From Arthrobacter sp. CAN_C5 (GTDB lineage: Bacteria; Actinomycetota; Actinomycetes; Actinomycetales; Micrococcaceae), in contig NZ_JAGGMZ010000001.1 of assembly GCF_017875735.1 (NCBI RefSeq), forward strand, positions 2,170,001 through 2,234,000: 64,000 nucleotides of DNA, in the 5' to 3' direction. Shown here one piece after another: positions 25,845-34,049 of the stretch. Made by a program: the position numbers and the translations under genes. Every line of letters starts with the position of its first letter. Within the stretch, counting starts at the first letter, position 1. The notes under the pieces are model-generated. The model was not told the DNA's origin. It worked only from the letters and a program-made list of their open reading frames with translations, and did no database searches.

Positions 25845-25859
25845 TTGTATCGGATACAA
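25845..25859. promoter_or_regulatory. TetR-type operator 2
   Basis: TTGTATCGGATACAA, perfect 6-3-6 dyad, 28 bases from operator 1 centre to centre. TACAAT (25855-25860) could be the -10 element of the TetR gene, putting the RNA start at or near its ATG (25867), i.e. a leaderless message. Confidence 0.8.
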
Positions 25860-25866
25860 TTTCGGT

Positions 25867-26472
25867 ATGGAGGTTGGGCCCAAGAGAGGGCGTCGTGTGG
25901 AAGTTCCCTCTCAGGCGCGTGGACATTCAACCCGTCGGAGGATCCTGGCCAGCGCCGAGCAGCTCTTCCTTGCCGAACCTACAGGTGACGTCAGCGTGGC
26001 GGCTATTGCCGCGGCCGCTGGCGCTTTCCCTTCCCAGGTGACCTACTATTTCGGTTCGAAGGACTCGCTCTTCATCCACGCAGCGTTTCTGGCCCTGCTC
26101 CATGACGCCAAACGCGTTGAGGCCGTCGGGGTCGCAGCGCTCAGTCCGTCATCCTTCCGCAGCGCCATGGCGCGAACAGTGCTGATTCTGCCCTCAATGC
26201 CGCTTGTTGTCCGCGCCTTGGCGGTGGGAACCTCGCGTCCGGACCTGGCGCCGGTCGTTGACCAGCATCTGAACGTACTGTTCCGCCAATCCGAGCGATA
26301 CCTCACCCGCCTGCTGAAGCAACGAGAGTGGCAGATCGAACGTCCTCTGCCGGTCGAAACCAGAACCTTTTGGAGCGCAGCGTTCGGAGCAGCACTCCTT
26401 TCCCAGGCGGGAGTCGCAGGAAACAGCAACGATCTCGATCTTGCAGGCACATTGACCGTCAGAAGCGAATGA
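25867..26472 (+). CDS. TetR-family transcriptional regulator
   Basis: 201 residues from ATG 25867. The N-terminal DNA-binding domain spans about 20-66: STRRRILASAEQLFLAEPTG and VAAIAAAAGAFPSQVTYYFG, then SKDSLF. The C-terminal ligand domain is mostly helical (VVDQHLNVLFRQSERYLTRL). It very probably represses the divergent FabF-like gene and itself through the paired TTGTAT-n3-ATACAA sites. The ligand is unknown; an acyl chain or acyl-CoA would fit a condensing-enzyme target. No ribosome site is evident, consistent with a leaderless transcript. Confidence 0.9.
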   Translation: MEVGPKRGRRVEVPSQARGHSTRRRILASAEQLFLAEPTGDVSVAAIAAAAGAFPSQVTYYFGSKDSLFIHAAFLALLHDAKRVEAVGVAALSPSSFRSAMARTVLILPSMPLVVRALAVGTSRPDLAPVVDQHLNVLFRQSERYLTRLLKQREWQIERPLPVETRTFWSAAFGAALLSQAGVAGNSNDLDLAGTLTVRSE

Positions 26473-27071
26473 GATCCATCAGCGCACACAATAGGTCCAG
26501 GTGAAGGCCCCGGACGACGTGGGGAAGCTGCCGGTTTGAGCCAGCAGTGTCATACGCGCCGTTATCGGCGGTTGAGCCTCCTGAGCGCGGGCCCCTGCGG
26601 CTGTTTTCACACCGTGGCACACACTTCCCGTCGAGTTCCGTTCAGGTCCCGCCGAAGGTGCGGCCGACAGGTGCCCAGAACGCCGCCCGGCGGCACCGAG
26701 TGGACCTGACCGGCGCAGATGTACATGACGATCAAACCCGCCACTCCAGCCGGGACCAATCTCAGGCTGAGCATTACCGGGACCGGACAGCGAAACCTGC
26801 GCACCGCGGTGCCGGCGAGAAGAATGATCCCGCACCCGCCTTGGAGGCTCCACTACACCGGCCTTGGGTGTTCCATAGCCGCGGAGCTGGGGAAGGACGC
26901 ACCCGGGTTGATTTGGCGGTAGGCCAGGATGGGTATGGGGAGCCCCCGCTGTGGTCGGGAGTCGGCAGCAGGAATTCTCCTATTTCATGGCGGACTGGGC
27001 GCAAGCCGGGACGGTTCCGGCCCTGCGGTACGCTGAACGTCTCGGAGGCTCGGGTCAGATGCTGGGGATAG
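26473..27071. other. gap of about 600 bases
   Basis: No supported gene. A minus-strand frame near 26607-26804 has one hydrophobic stretch but no ribosome site; plus-strand frames look random. The last part probably holds the promoter of the GGDEF-EAL gene, though no clear -35/-10 pair was found. Confidence 0.4.
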
Positions 27072-29360
27072 GTGACAACAGGCGTGAATGGGAAGGTGAA
27101 TTTTCCAAGGTCGCTGAGTCATTTCCGGCGGTGGCTTGTGTGGTTGATGTGGGTTTTGGTCGGGCTTCAGCTGGTCGATGTGTGGTGGCATGGCGATGGG
27201 CCGGATCGGATTGTGGAGGGCGGGCTGTGGGTGTCGGCCCAGTGGTTCGCTGTGGCCTTGTGCTGGCTGGCTGCCTTCCGCGCGAGGGCCCGACGCGCCC
27301 TTGTTCTGGTGTCCTCCGCCTGTTCGTCCTACGCTGCCGGCACCACCTTTTACGTTTTGGCTCCGGCCGAAGCAGGTTCTCTTTCCGCTGATATCTGCTG
27401 GCTGCTGTTTTATCCCCTGATCCTTGGCGGGTTGTTGCTGTCCCTGTTCCGAGGACGGAAGTGGGCCTTGTCGGTGCTGCTGGACGGCCTGATCGGTGCC
27501 CTCGGCGCTGCCGCGGTCCTGGCGATGCTTTTCAGCCCGATCCTGCCTGCGGATAGGGGGGTGCCTTCGTGGGGTGTGGCCGCCACGATGGCTTATCCGC
27601 TCTTCGACCTGCTCTTTTTGGCGGTGGCTGCCGGGATTGCTGGGGTGCCCGGCCTGGCCGGGGGCCGCCAGGGGCTCTTCCTGATGCTCGGCTTTGGTCT
27701 TTTCGCCGCGGCAGATGTCCTCTACGCCTTTCGGGTATCCGGCGGGGGTCATCAAAGCGGCATTGAGCTGGAAGCGGGGTGGACGATCGGCCTGTGCCTG
27801 GTGGCCATGTGGGCCGACCTTCTGGGGCGCCCGGGCCGGGGGGCGGCCTCCGCACGCACCAGATCCTGGGCGCCGGTGGTTCCGGCCGTTGCCACGGCCG
27901 CAGGTCTGGGCGTTCTGGTAGTGGGCACCCGGGTTGCCGTATCCGATCTTGTGGTGGGGCTGGCGGGTATGACTCTTTTGACCGCAGGTGCACGCACACA
28001 GCTGGCGTTCCGGCAGCTGGTCACGTTAGGGGAGGTGCGCCGGCAATCCCGCACGGACGAACTGACCGGCCTGCCGAACCGCCGCGCCCTCTATGCCGAC
28101 GTTCCCGAACGGTTGAAGGCCCGCAAGGGCAGCCGCAGTGCTTTCCTGCTCCTGGATGTGGATCGTTTCAAGGAAGTCAATGACAGCCTCGGCCATGACG
28201 TCGGTGACGTCCTGCTGACGCAGATCGGGGATCGGCTGTCCCGGTGCCTGCGGGCCGGAGACCTGATAGCGCGCATTGGCGGGGATGAGTTTGCGATACT
28301 TCTTGACGGTGCCGGTGGCGGGGAGGCCAGGAGGGTGGCCGTCAAGCTGCAGGCCGCCTTCGCCGCGCCCTTCACGCTTGAAGGCATCGCGTTGCAGATC
28401 AGCCTCAGTGTCGGGATCGCACTGTTCCCCGAGGAGGGAAACGACCTGAAAGTTTTGATGCGGAAGGCGGATATGGCCATGTATAAGGCCAAATCATCCC
28501 GCAGTGGCCACCACGTGTTCGTCAGGGAGGATAACTGCGGCGGGGAGGAAAGACTCAGAACCCTGCAGGAGCTGCGAACTGCGCTGGCCGACAATGAATT
28601 TGTCCTGCACTACCAGCCCAAGATCGATCTGAACTCGGGCCGGATAGAAGCCGTGGAAGCCCTCGTGCGTTGGGACCACCCACGCCGCGGTCTGCTCTAC
28701 CCCGATTCGTTCCTTTTCCTCACCGAGGAGGCAGGACTCATGAACGATCTCACCGACAGAGTGCTCAACCTGGCCTTGAATCAAGCCGCGGTCTGGCAGT
28801 CACAGGGGAATCCCCTTTCCGTCGCGGTCAACCTTCCGGCCGGTTCCCTCATCGATACGGAACTGCCCGACCGGATCCTCACCCTGACCCAGGACCGTCT
28901 CCTTCCCCCCTCGGCCCTGATGCTGGAGATCACGGAGGAGTCCCTGATCCTCAACATAAGCCGCGCGAAGGACGTCCTGCACCGGCTTAAGGATGGTGGC
29001 ATCCGGGTGGCGATCGATGATTTCGGTACCGGTTACAGTTCGTTGGCCTACCTGCGCGACCTGCCCATCAGCGAGCTCAAACTCGACCGCTCCTTCATCC
29101 TTCCAATGTCTGAAGACCCTCGAGCCGCAGCCCTGGTCGCCTCGACCATCAACTTGGCCCACACCCTGGGACTGACCGTGGTCGCCGAAGGCGTCGAGAG
29201 CGCATCAACCCTCGACCAGCTCGCTCGGGCCGGATGCGACCAGGCGCAGGGCTTTCACATCCTTGGGCCCGTGCAGGCCGCGGCTCTGGACGACTGGATG
29301 GCTGCGCGCTGCTCCCATCAGGACCCGCGCAAGGCACGGACCGCCCCGGATTCTCTGTAA
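27072..29360 (+). CDS. membrane GGDEF-EAL protein (c-di-GMP synthesis and breakdown)
   Basis: 762 residues from GTG 27072. The first 300 residues hold about 8-9 hydrophobic segments forming a membrane sensor. A GGDEF domain follows (about 325-485): TDELTGLPNRRALY, the inhibitory-site RAGD, then RIGGDEFAILL with intact GGDEF, so cyclase activity is possible. The EAL domain (about 500-745) has EAVEALVRWDHP, VAIDDFGTGYSSL, VVAEGVES and QGFHILGP, so phosphodiesterase activity is also possible. The balance is unknown. It stands alone after a 600-base gap and would adjust c-di-GMP in response to a membrane signal. Confidence 0.93.
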   Translation: MTTGVNGKVNFPRSLSHFRRWLVWLMWVLVGLQLVDVWWHGDGPDRIVEGGLWVSAQWFAVALCWLAAFRARARRALVLVSSACSSYAAGTTFYVLAPAEAGSLSADICWLLFYPLILGGLLLSLFRGRKWALSVLLDGLIGALGAAAVLAMLFSPILPADRGVPSWGVAATMAYPLFDLLFLAVAAGIAGVPGLAGGRQGLFLMLGFGLFAAADVLYAFRVSGGGHQSGIELEAGWTIGLCLVAMWADLLGRPGRGAASARTRSWAPVVPAVATAAGLGVLVVGTRVAVSDLVVGLAGMTLLTAGARTQLAFRQLVTLGEVRRQSRTDELTGLPNRRALYADVPERLKARKGSRSAFLLLDVDRFKEVNDSLGHDVGDVLLTQIGDRLSRCLRAGDLIARIGGDEFAILLDGAGGGEARRVAVKLQAAFAAPFTLEGIALQISLSVGIALFPEEGNDLKVLMRKADMAMYKAKSSRSGHHVFVREDNCGGEERLRTLQELRTALADNEFVLHYQPKIDLNSGRIEAVEALVRWDHPRRGLLYPDSFLFLTEEAGLMNDLTDRVLNLALNQAAVWQSQGNPLSVAVNLPAGSLIDTELPDRILTLTQDRLLPPSALMLEITEESLILNISRAKDVLHRLKDGGIRVAIDDFGTGYSSLAYLRDLPISELKLDRSFILPMSEDPRAAALVASTINLAHTLGLTVVAEGVESASTLDQLARAGCDQAQGFHILGPVQAAALDDWMAARCSHQDPRKARTAPDSL

Positions 29361-29618
29361 CATCCCGCAACAAGGTTGGCGACCTTACCGGCGTGAGGGA
29401 CAAGCCGGCGCTTGGTGAAGACCCCGGCTGATACCAGCCCGCCGGCATGGACGCTGATGGGACAGTTCTCTCTCCTTCGCCCACGACCACGCGAACCATC
29501 TGCGCACCGGTGAAGCCTCCTCCTGCGCCTCTTCCGGTGATCCAGGTCGGTCGCCGAAAAGGGCACAGCCGCAACACCACCAACACTGGGTTCGGGAACC
29601 AACCCTGCATTCGTCACG

Positions 29619-29774
29619 ATGATTGCCGTGACCCATGAGATGGGTTTTGCCCGTGAGGTCGCCGACTCGCTGGTCTTTATGGACGGCGGTGTGGTTGTTG
29701 AAACCGGTGATCCGCATCAGGTCCTCACCGCACCGCGCCACGCACGGACCAAAGCGTTCCTGTCAAAGGTCTAA
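29619..29774 (+). pseudogene. ABC transporter ATPase (GlnQ-like), C-terminal relic A
   Basis: The frame from 29619 reads [20 protein letters not shown] then MDGGVVVETGDPHQVL and ends AFLSKV at TAA 29772-29774. These are the H-loop (switch His in VTHE) and C-terminus of a polar amino acid uptake ATPase. Walker A, signature and Walker B parts are absent. Bases 29627-29670 are identical to 34727-34770 in relic B. It ends just before a strong hairpin, the normal end of the lost operon. Confidence 0.8.
29627..29670. repeat. 44-base identical segment, copy 1
   Basis: Identical to 34727-34770, same orientation. It encodes [14 protein letters not shown] in both ABC ATPase relics. A likely crossover point for past recombination. 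Confidence 0.8.
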
Positions 29775-29785
29775 TAGGACCTGCT

Positions 29786-29820
29786 GTCTCCATGCAGTGC
29801 CTCGAGCAGTGCATGGAGAC
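29786..29820 (+). terminator. hairpin terminator after ABC relic A
   Basis: GTCTCCATGCA (29786-29796) and TGCATGGAGAC (29810-29820) are perfect 11-base arms; TGC/GCA inside the loop extend the stem. It starts 12 bases after the relic stop. Confidence 0.75.
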
Positions 29821-29878
29821 CCGGTTGCCGATCCCGCGGTGCCCGCGGCACGGGACCCAACATGGGCTGACGCGCCCG

Positions 29879-29965
29879 ACAAAGCGTCGCCCTGGTGGAT
29901 CTTGTCACGGCCCAGTTCGCGGTGATGCTCGACACCGCAGTCGTAAACGTTGCACTCCGTTCTCA
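29879..29965 (+). pseudogene. N-terminal relic of a DHA2-type MFS transporter
   Basis: The frame reads RQSVALVDLVTAQFAVMLDT then AVVNVAL, closely matching RQRVALFVLIAAQFVVMLDT and AVVNVAL at the start of the intact exporter at 38926. Homology stops after about 30 residues at LRSHNT. Only the first membrane helix is represented. A recombination leftover, not a gene. Confidence 0.7.
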
Positions 29966-30037
29966 TAACACTTCCGGCTCGGCCCTTCGCGTTAAGTGCC
30001 GGCCGCAGCGCTGGCGCCGTCAGGGTGCCTTCGTGGG

Positions 30038-30430
30038 CTAGGCGACCTCAGCCAGGAGCGCAGGCTGTCCGACGAGGCTTTCCGCGGCGACAAGCGGGGC
30101 GAGCAGCAGGGAGGCCTGCGCCTCGGTGAGCAGTTCGGGAAAGCTGAGGGCGAGCTGAGCCATGGTCAGTGCCGCGACCACCCAATAGGTTCCCTCCACC
30201 CCGCCCATGATCCCGGTCACCATCGAGCGCAGGGCAGGGCTGTCGATCCGACGGGTCCGGGATGCCAGACGGACCGCGGCGCACCTGAAGAGGATGTGGG
30301 ACTGAGTGACTTCGTAGCATTCAGCCATGGCTTGAAGCTGCTCAACCGTCCAGTCCGTGCACGCAATGCGCTCAGCGAGAATGGTTGTGGTTCTGAGAGC
30401 CGGCGGCAAGATGGGTGCGGAGCTGCACAT
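30038..30430 (-). CDS. hypothetical protein
   Basis: 130 residues from Met 30430, with AAGGA 6 bases upstream. The sequence is helical and mixed (TVEQLQAMAECYEVTQSHIL, MVTGIMGGVEGTYWVVAALT, then FPELLTEAQASLLLAPLVAA) with no signal peptide; one moderately hydrophobic stretch at about 75-95. I do not recognise the family. It is alone between the MFS relic and the orphan metal-type promoter. Good ribosome site and even codon use support a real gene. Confidence 0.6.
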   Translation of the reverse strand: MCSSAPILPPALRTTTILAERIACTDWTVEQLQAMAECYEVTQSHILFRCAAVRLASRTRRIDSPALRSMVTGIMGGVEGTYWVVAALTMAQLALSFPELLTEAQASLLLAPLVAAESLVGQPALLAEVA

Positions 30431-30602
30431 GATCTGTCCTTAGGACGTAATTAGCGATGTAAGCCATCGGCCTATGCATTCTGGGTCCTTCAGGGGGTGA
30501 CAGGAAGGGTGCCGAATGATGGCGGAGAACGAATCCGGCGCTGAACGCGGTGTCGAGCGGACAGCAACGGAACCGCAGACGGTAATCCGTGAACTTCTCT
30601 TA

Positions 30603-30631
30603 TTGATACCCGTACCCCCATAGGGTATACC
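30603..30631 (+). promoter_or_regulatory. promoter with CsoR-like operator, no downstream gene
   Basis: TTGATA (30603-30608) and TATACC (30626-30631) are 17 bases apart. The spacer contains TACCC-CCATA-GGGTA (30613-30627), resembling the G/C-tract dyads bound by CsoR-type copper-responsive repressors. No copper chaperone, pump or csoR gene follows, so the operon was probably lost. The family assignment is by similarity only. Confidence 0.5.
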
Positions 30632-30644
30632 CTGCAGAAGGTAA

Positions 30645-30666
30645 GTTCAAGGTGCTCGCCTTGAAC
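30645..30666 (+). terminator. small hairpin after the orphan promoter
   Basis: GTTCAAGG-tgctcg-CCTTGAAC, perfect 8-base arms. It could attenuate transcription from the promoter upstream; no T-tract. Confidence 0.35.
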
Positions 30667-30897
30667 AGCAAGGGTGGGACTGCGCCATGAGATCCTTTCG
30701 CGGGCCTTCCTTTGCTCAAGGTGGTGCCCATTTCACTAGTGAGGCAGGACGCCCGTACCACTGGCATCGGAGCCACCGGGTGAATCCAGTGCGGACGATG
30801 CGCACACCGATCGGAAGCAACTGCTTGGCCGTGGCCCTTTCATCGGTCCGCATGTTCCATGGGACCACCAGCCTAAGTCCGGCGGGTATGGACCAAG

Positions 30898-31047
30898 CTA
30901 TAGAATCTGGCCCCCGGAGGTGGTGATCTCACCATCCTCACCGGAACCCGTTCGCTCGGATTCAGCAACTCCCAGGTCTAGGTAGCGGTACACCGTGGCG
31001 CGGCTGACCCCGACGATCTTTCCAATGTCTTTGGAGTATCCGGCCAT
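30898..31047 (-). pseudogene. serine recombinase (resolvase family), C-terminal relic
   Basis: From the ATG at 31047 the frame reads MAGYSKDIGKIVGVSRATVY then RYLDLGVAES and ends DGEITTSGGQIL at 30898. The middle is the helix-turn-helix that resolvases and invertases use to bind their site (IGKIVGVSRATVYRYL). The catalytic N-terminal domain with the active Ser is absent; upstream codons CLCGVLST do not match the family. A leftover of a transposon or invertase gene. Confidence 0.75.
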
Positions 31048-31110
31048 CGTGGAAAGCACTCCGCACAAGCACTGTTGTCGGCGGTGCTGGACTTAACTGG
31101 AGCGAAAAGA

Positions 31111-32073
31111 CTATTCGGCTGACGTGCGTTTGACGAACCGTTTGCGGTATTCGGTCGGTGTGATGCCGATCAGCCGCGTGAAGTGGTGCCTGAGCAGCGG
31201 CGCCGTTCCGAATCCGGACTCAGCGGCGACGTCCTCGACGGAAAGGCGCGTATCTTCGAGCAGTTCCTGCACGCGGGCTACTCGTTGGCGCGTAAGCCAT
31301 GCATGTGGTGTGAGTCCGACTTCGGCCATGAACCGACGTGTGAGGGTCCGTTGAGCAACGCCGGCAACCCGTGCCATGGCAGCGACCGTGATGGTGTGCG
31401 CAATATTCTCCGTCATCCAGTCCAGCGTAGGCTGCAGGCTCTGTTCGGATCGGGCGACCGCGGGTCTTTCGATGAACTGTTTTTGGCCGCCGTCCCGGTG
31501 GGGTGAGACGACCATGCGCCGGGCGATGCGGTTCGCCACAGCGGTGCCGAGTTCTGTGCGAACGACGTGCAGGCACGCGTCGATCCCTGCAGCGGTGCCG
31601 GCGCTGCTGATGATCCTTCCGTCCTGGGCGTAGAGGATGTCAGCGTCGACGCGCACCTGGGGGTATTCCCGAGCCAGCCGGTCGGCGTAGCGCCAGTGTA
31701 TGGCCACAGTGCGGTCATTCAGGAGACCGGCAGCTGCCAGGGCAAAGGCCCCCGAGCACAGTGACATCACGTAGGCGCCACGGTGATCAGCGTCGCGTAT
31801 CGCGGTTAGTACCGCTTCACTCGGTGTGGCGGTCAGCAATGAGGAGGGGACGGCGACCAGATCAGCGCCTGCGGCTGCATGAAGGCTATGGGCCGCCGTC
31901 ACGAACGTGCCGGGGCCCGCATCGAGAGGTTCATCGGGATTTTCGGTGCAGACCACGTACTCGAACTTCGGCACTCCGTCGGCGGAACGATCGACTCCGA
32001 AGACTTCCGTGAGCACGCCGAACTCAAACAGGGCAACGGGTGGTTGCAGGATGACAGCGACTTTCTTCAGCAC
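31111..32073 (-). CDS. GlxA-family regulator (DJ-1/PfpI plus AraC helix-turn-helix)
   Basis: 320 residues. The N-terminal DJ-1/PfpI-like sensing domain (about 1-190) has VMSLCSGAFALAAAGLL around the nucleophile-elbow Cys (about 105) and a WRYADRLAREYP segment. The C-terminal AraC domain (about 215-315) has two helix-turn-helices: MARVAGVAQRTLTRRFMAEV and SVEDVAAESGFGTAPLLRHH. GlxA proteins usually activate or repress an adjacent catabolic gene. It is divergent from the dehydrogenase at 32147, only 73 bases away, which is its likely target. Confidence 0.92.
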   Translation of the reverse strand: MLKKVAVILQPPVALFEFGVLTEVFGVDRSADGVPKFEYVVCTENPDEPLDAGPGTFVTAAHSLHAAAGADLVAVPSSLLTATPSEAVLTAIRDADHRGAYVMSLCSGAFALAAAGLLNDRTVAIHWRYADRLAREYPQVRVDADILYAQDGRIISSAGTAAGIDACLHVVRTELGTAVANRIARRMVVSPHRDGGQKQFIERPAVARSEQSLQPTLDWMTENIAHTITVAAMARVAGVAQRTLTRRFMAEVGLTPHAWLTRQRVARVQELLEDTRLSVEDVAAESGFGTAPLLRHHFTRLIGITPTEYRKRFVKRTSAE

Positions 32074-32146
32074 TCAACCAGTATGGCCTGATCTTGACGA
32101 TAATAAGCGTTTATGCCACTGGAATGGTGTGGGCCGTGGCAGGACG

Positions 32147-33226
32147 ATGGATGCTATGACTCACAATCTCGACGATTCCTCCTCCGCTCCGACCAATGCA
32201 CCGGACCTCATGACGGCGTGGACCACGGGTGGTGATGGCATCGAAAACCTTGCCGCTTCGCGCGTCCCCGTGCCGCAACCGGGACGCGGCGAGGTGCTGG
32301 TGAAGATCACGGCTCTCTCGGTGAACTACCGCGACCTCATGGTGATCAATGGAATGGACGGTTGGAAGCCCGCGCGCCAGGTGGTCCCGGTTTCCGATGC
32401 CGTCGGCACCGTGGTCGGCGTCGGAGAGGGCGTGGACAGGTTCGATCTGGGGGACCGCATATCGGCCATGTTTCTGCCAAAGTGGCGCTCCGGTGCGCTC
32501 ACGCGCGAAACCTACGTTGATCCGGTCGGCGGGCCGGTCAACCGTGGCATGCTGGCCGAATACGTGGTTCTGGATCAAGACGCCGCCGTGGCAGCGCCGC
32601 GCACCCTCGATGACGAACACGCCGCGGCCCTCCCCGTGGCAGCCGTGACGGCCTGGCACGCCGTGGCACGGCGCAGCCGCGTCCAGCCAGGTGAGACGGT
32701 GCTGATCCACGGCACCGGAGGTGTGTCCCTGTTCGCGTTGCAGTTCGTCCTCGCGCTCGGCGGAATTCCCATCATCACCTCCAGCAGCGACCAGAAACTG
32801 GACAGGGCGCGCCGCCTCGGGGCCGCCCACACGGTCAACTACAGCACCACCCCTGATATCGCCGCGGAAGTCATGAAAATCACTGCCGGAGACGGGGTTG
32901 ATCATGTGATGGAAACGATCGGCGGGGAGAACCTCAATCAGTCACTCAGAGCAGTGAAACTCGGTGGAACAATTAGCTTCATTGGACTTATTGCGGGCCT
33001 GGCCGCAAAGGTCAACACCTACGAGTTCGTCACTAAGAATGTGACAATCCACGGCATCGAAACTGGATCCCGGGACATGTTCGAAGAGATGGTTCGGTTC
33101 ATTGATGAACACCGGATCGTTCCCGTCCTCGACTCGATCTACAGCATTCATCAGATTGGTGAGGCTCTGCAGCACCTGGCACAGGGCAGGCATCTCGGAA
33201 AAATTGTGATCACGGAAAAATTGTGA
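32147..33226 (+). CDS. NAD(P)-dependent medium-chain alcohol dehydrogenase/quinone oxidoreductase
   Basis: 359 residues from ATG 32147 (ATG 32156 possible). The GroES-like domain starts PVPQPGRGEVLVKITALSVN and the Rossmann domain has ETVLIHGTGGVSLFALQFVL (about 185-204). The usual structural-zinc Cys cluster is absent and the catalytic-zinc Cys position reads NYRDLMV, so this is a zinc-independent type. These enzymes reduce aldehydes, ketones or quinones with NAD(P)H. Divergent from GlxA. The end duplicates a short phrase (KIVITEKL), and a hairpin follows. Confidence 0.9.
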   Translation: MDAMTHNLDDSSSAPTNAPDLMTAWTTGGDGIENLAASRVPVPQPGRGEVLVKITALSVNYRDLMVINGMDGWKPARQVVPVSDAVGTVVGVGEGVDRFDLGDRISAMFLPKWRSGALTRETYVDPVGGPVNRGMLAEYVVLDQDAAVAAPRTLDDEHAAALPVAAVTAWHAVARRSRVQPGETVLIHGTGGVSLFALQFVLALGGIPIITSSSDQKLDRARRLGAAHTVNYSTTPDIAAEVMKITAGDGVDHVMETIGGENLNQSLRAVKLGGTISFIGLIAGLAAKVNTYEFVTKNVTIHGIETGSRDMFEEMVRFIDEHRIVPVLDSIYSIHQIGEALQHLAQGRHLGKIVITEKL

Positions 33227-33255
33227 TCACGACATCTTCCGTGGATCACCAGAAG

Positions 33256-33283
33256 CCCGCCTCCCTAAGCACAACTAGGCGGG
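33256..33283 (+). terminator. hairpin after the dehydrogenase
   Basis: CCCGCCT (33256-33262) pairs with AGGCGGG (33277-33283), 30 bases after the stop. Confidence 0.55.
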
Positions 33284-33287
33284 AAAC

Positions 33288-33467
33288 ATGAGTCCCGATT
33301 CCGCCCAGCGGATCGGCACCTGGGCACGGCAGAGCGGTTACACGCCGTGCATGGCGAATGAGAGTTTCGAAATTGGTGGGGAGGTTTTTCCCATGGAATG
33401 GGAAGGGGCACCCTCCGCAAGGGAGGTCCTGCGGCTCGTCTGTCCCGTGCCCCCGCACGTTGTCTAG
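33288..33467 (+). CDS. possible small WhiB-like or degenerate protein
   Basis: 59 residues from ATG 33288. GYTPCMANESFEIGGEVFPM, then EGAPSAREVLRLVCPVPP, loosely recalls the start of the WhiB iron-sulphur region, but only two of the four Cys are present. It begins 5 bases after the terminator hairpin of the dehydrogenase and has no good ribosome site. It may be a decayed WhiB-type gene or chance. Confidence 0.3.
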   Translation: MSPDSAQRIGTWARQSGYTPCMANESFEIGGEVFPMEWEGAPSAREVLRLVCPVPPHVV

Positions 33468-33537
33468 CGTGCCGTGCTGCACCACCCCTCTATCTGTGTC
33501 CATCCCGCAGTTCCACCACTTCTGCTTAGGAGAACAA

Positions 33538-33765
33538 GTGTCTCTGCTCATCGTCCTCTCGTTGACCCTCGCCGTCTTTGCCCGCGTCGGGTGGGAATCG
33601 CAGCCCATCCGGGAACGGATGCCCTTCACCCAGTGGAGGGCTCTCGATCTCTTCGCTAATGCCCATCGGGGCCTGGTGCTGTGCTCAAAATCGTCCGTCC
33701 CGTCAGACCGGCTGCGCCCCGATCCCTGGGGGACGCCCGCGGGTCCTTCCCAGCCCGTGGCCTAG
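33538..33765 (+). CDS. small single-pass membrane protein
   Basis: 75 residues from GTG 33538, with AGGAG 6 bases upstream. Residues 2-16 (SLLIVLSLTLAVFAR) form one membrane helix at the N-terminus, followed by a soluble part with ERMPFTQWRALDLFANAHRG and a Pro-rich end. It is 38 bases upstream of the AEHRRN-type protein and probably co-transcribed. I do not recognise the family. Confidence 0.5.
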   Translation: MSLLIVLSLTLAVFARVGWESQPIRERMPFTQWRALDLFANAHRGLVLCSKSSVPSDRLRPDPWGTPAGPSQPVA

Positions 33766-33803
33766 CGCCGCGTTCAATCCATCAAGCACGCAGGTGAATA
33801 CCG

Positions 33804-34049
33804 ATGCCGAACTATCTGCCCGAATACATACTGAGCATCCACGATGCCGAGTTGACCAGGTTCCTTGTGGCCGCCGAGCACCGCCGGAACGTCGGACGCC
33901 GGTCGGCGGGCAGCACGGACCCGGTCCGTGAACGCCCCGCCTTCACACTACGGAGGGGATTCCTGAAGTCGCTGGCGGCGGCACGGAAGCTGTGGGGCGC
34001 GGTGATCCCGCGGCCTGTGCAGGCGCCTCCCCGTGACAGCTGCCCTTGA
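33804..34049 (+). CDS. small basic protein of the AEHRRN type, copy 2
   Basis: 81 residues from ATG 33804. LSIHDAELTRFLVAAEHRRN aligns with LQLHHAEQARLLTAAEHRRN of the protein at 17483, and both continue into an Arg-rich tract and DP.R. The C-terminus is helical and basic (RRGFLKSLAAARKLWGAVIP), suggesting amphipathic contact with membrane or nucleic acid. It follows the small membrane protein. Function unknown, but two diverged copies in one window support a real family. Confidence 0.6.
   Translation: MPNYLPEYILSIHDAELTRFLVAAEHRRNVGRRSAGSTDPVRERPAFTLRRGFLKSLAAARKLWGAVIPRPVQAPPRDSCP

Larger units (their letters stand above)
30431..30897. other. gap with an orphan regulated promoter
   Basis: No convincing gene. 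It contains the promoter/operator at 30603-30631, a hairpin at 30645-30666, and near 30845-30897 a segment resembling 17300-17356. Frame 30687-30926 looks random. Confidence 0.45.

Noticed and set aside
26607..26804. Minus-strand frame with one hydrophobic stretch
   Set aside because: No start signal; composition typical of chance frames in GC-rich DNA.
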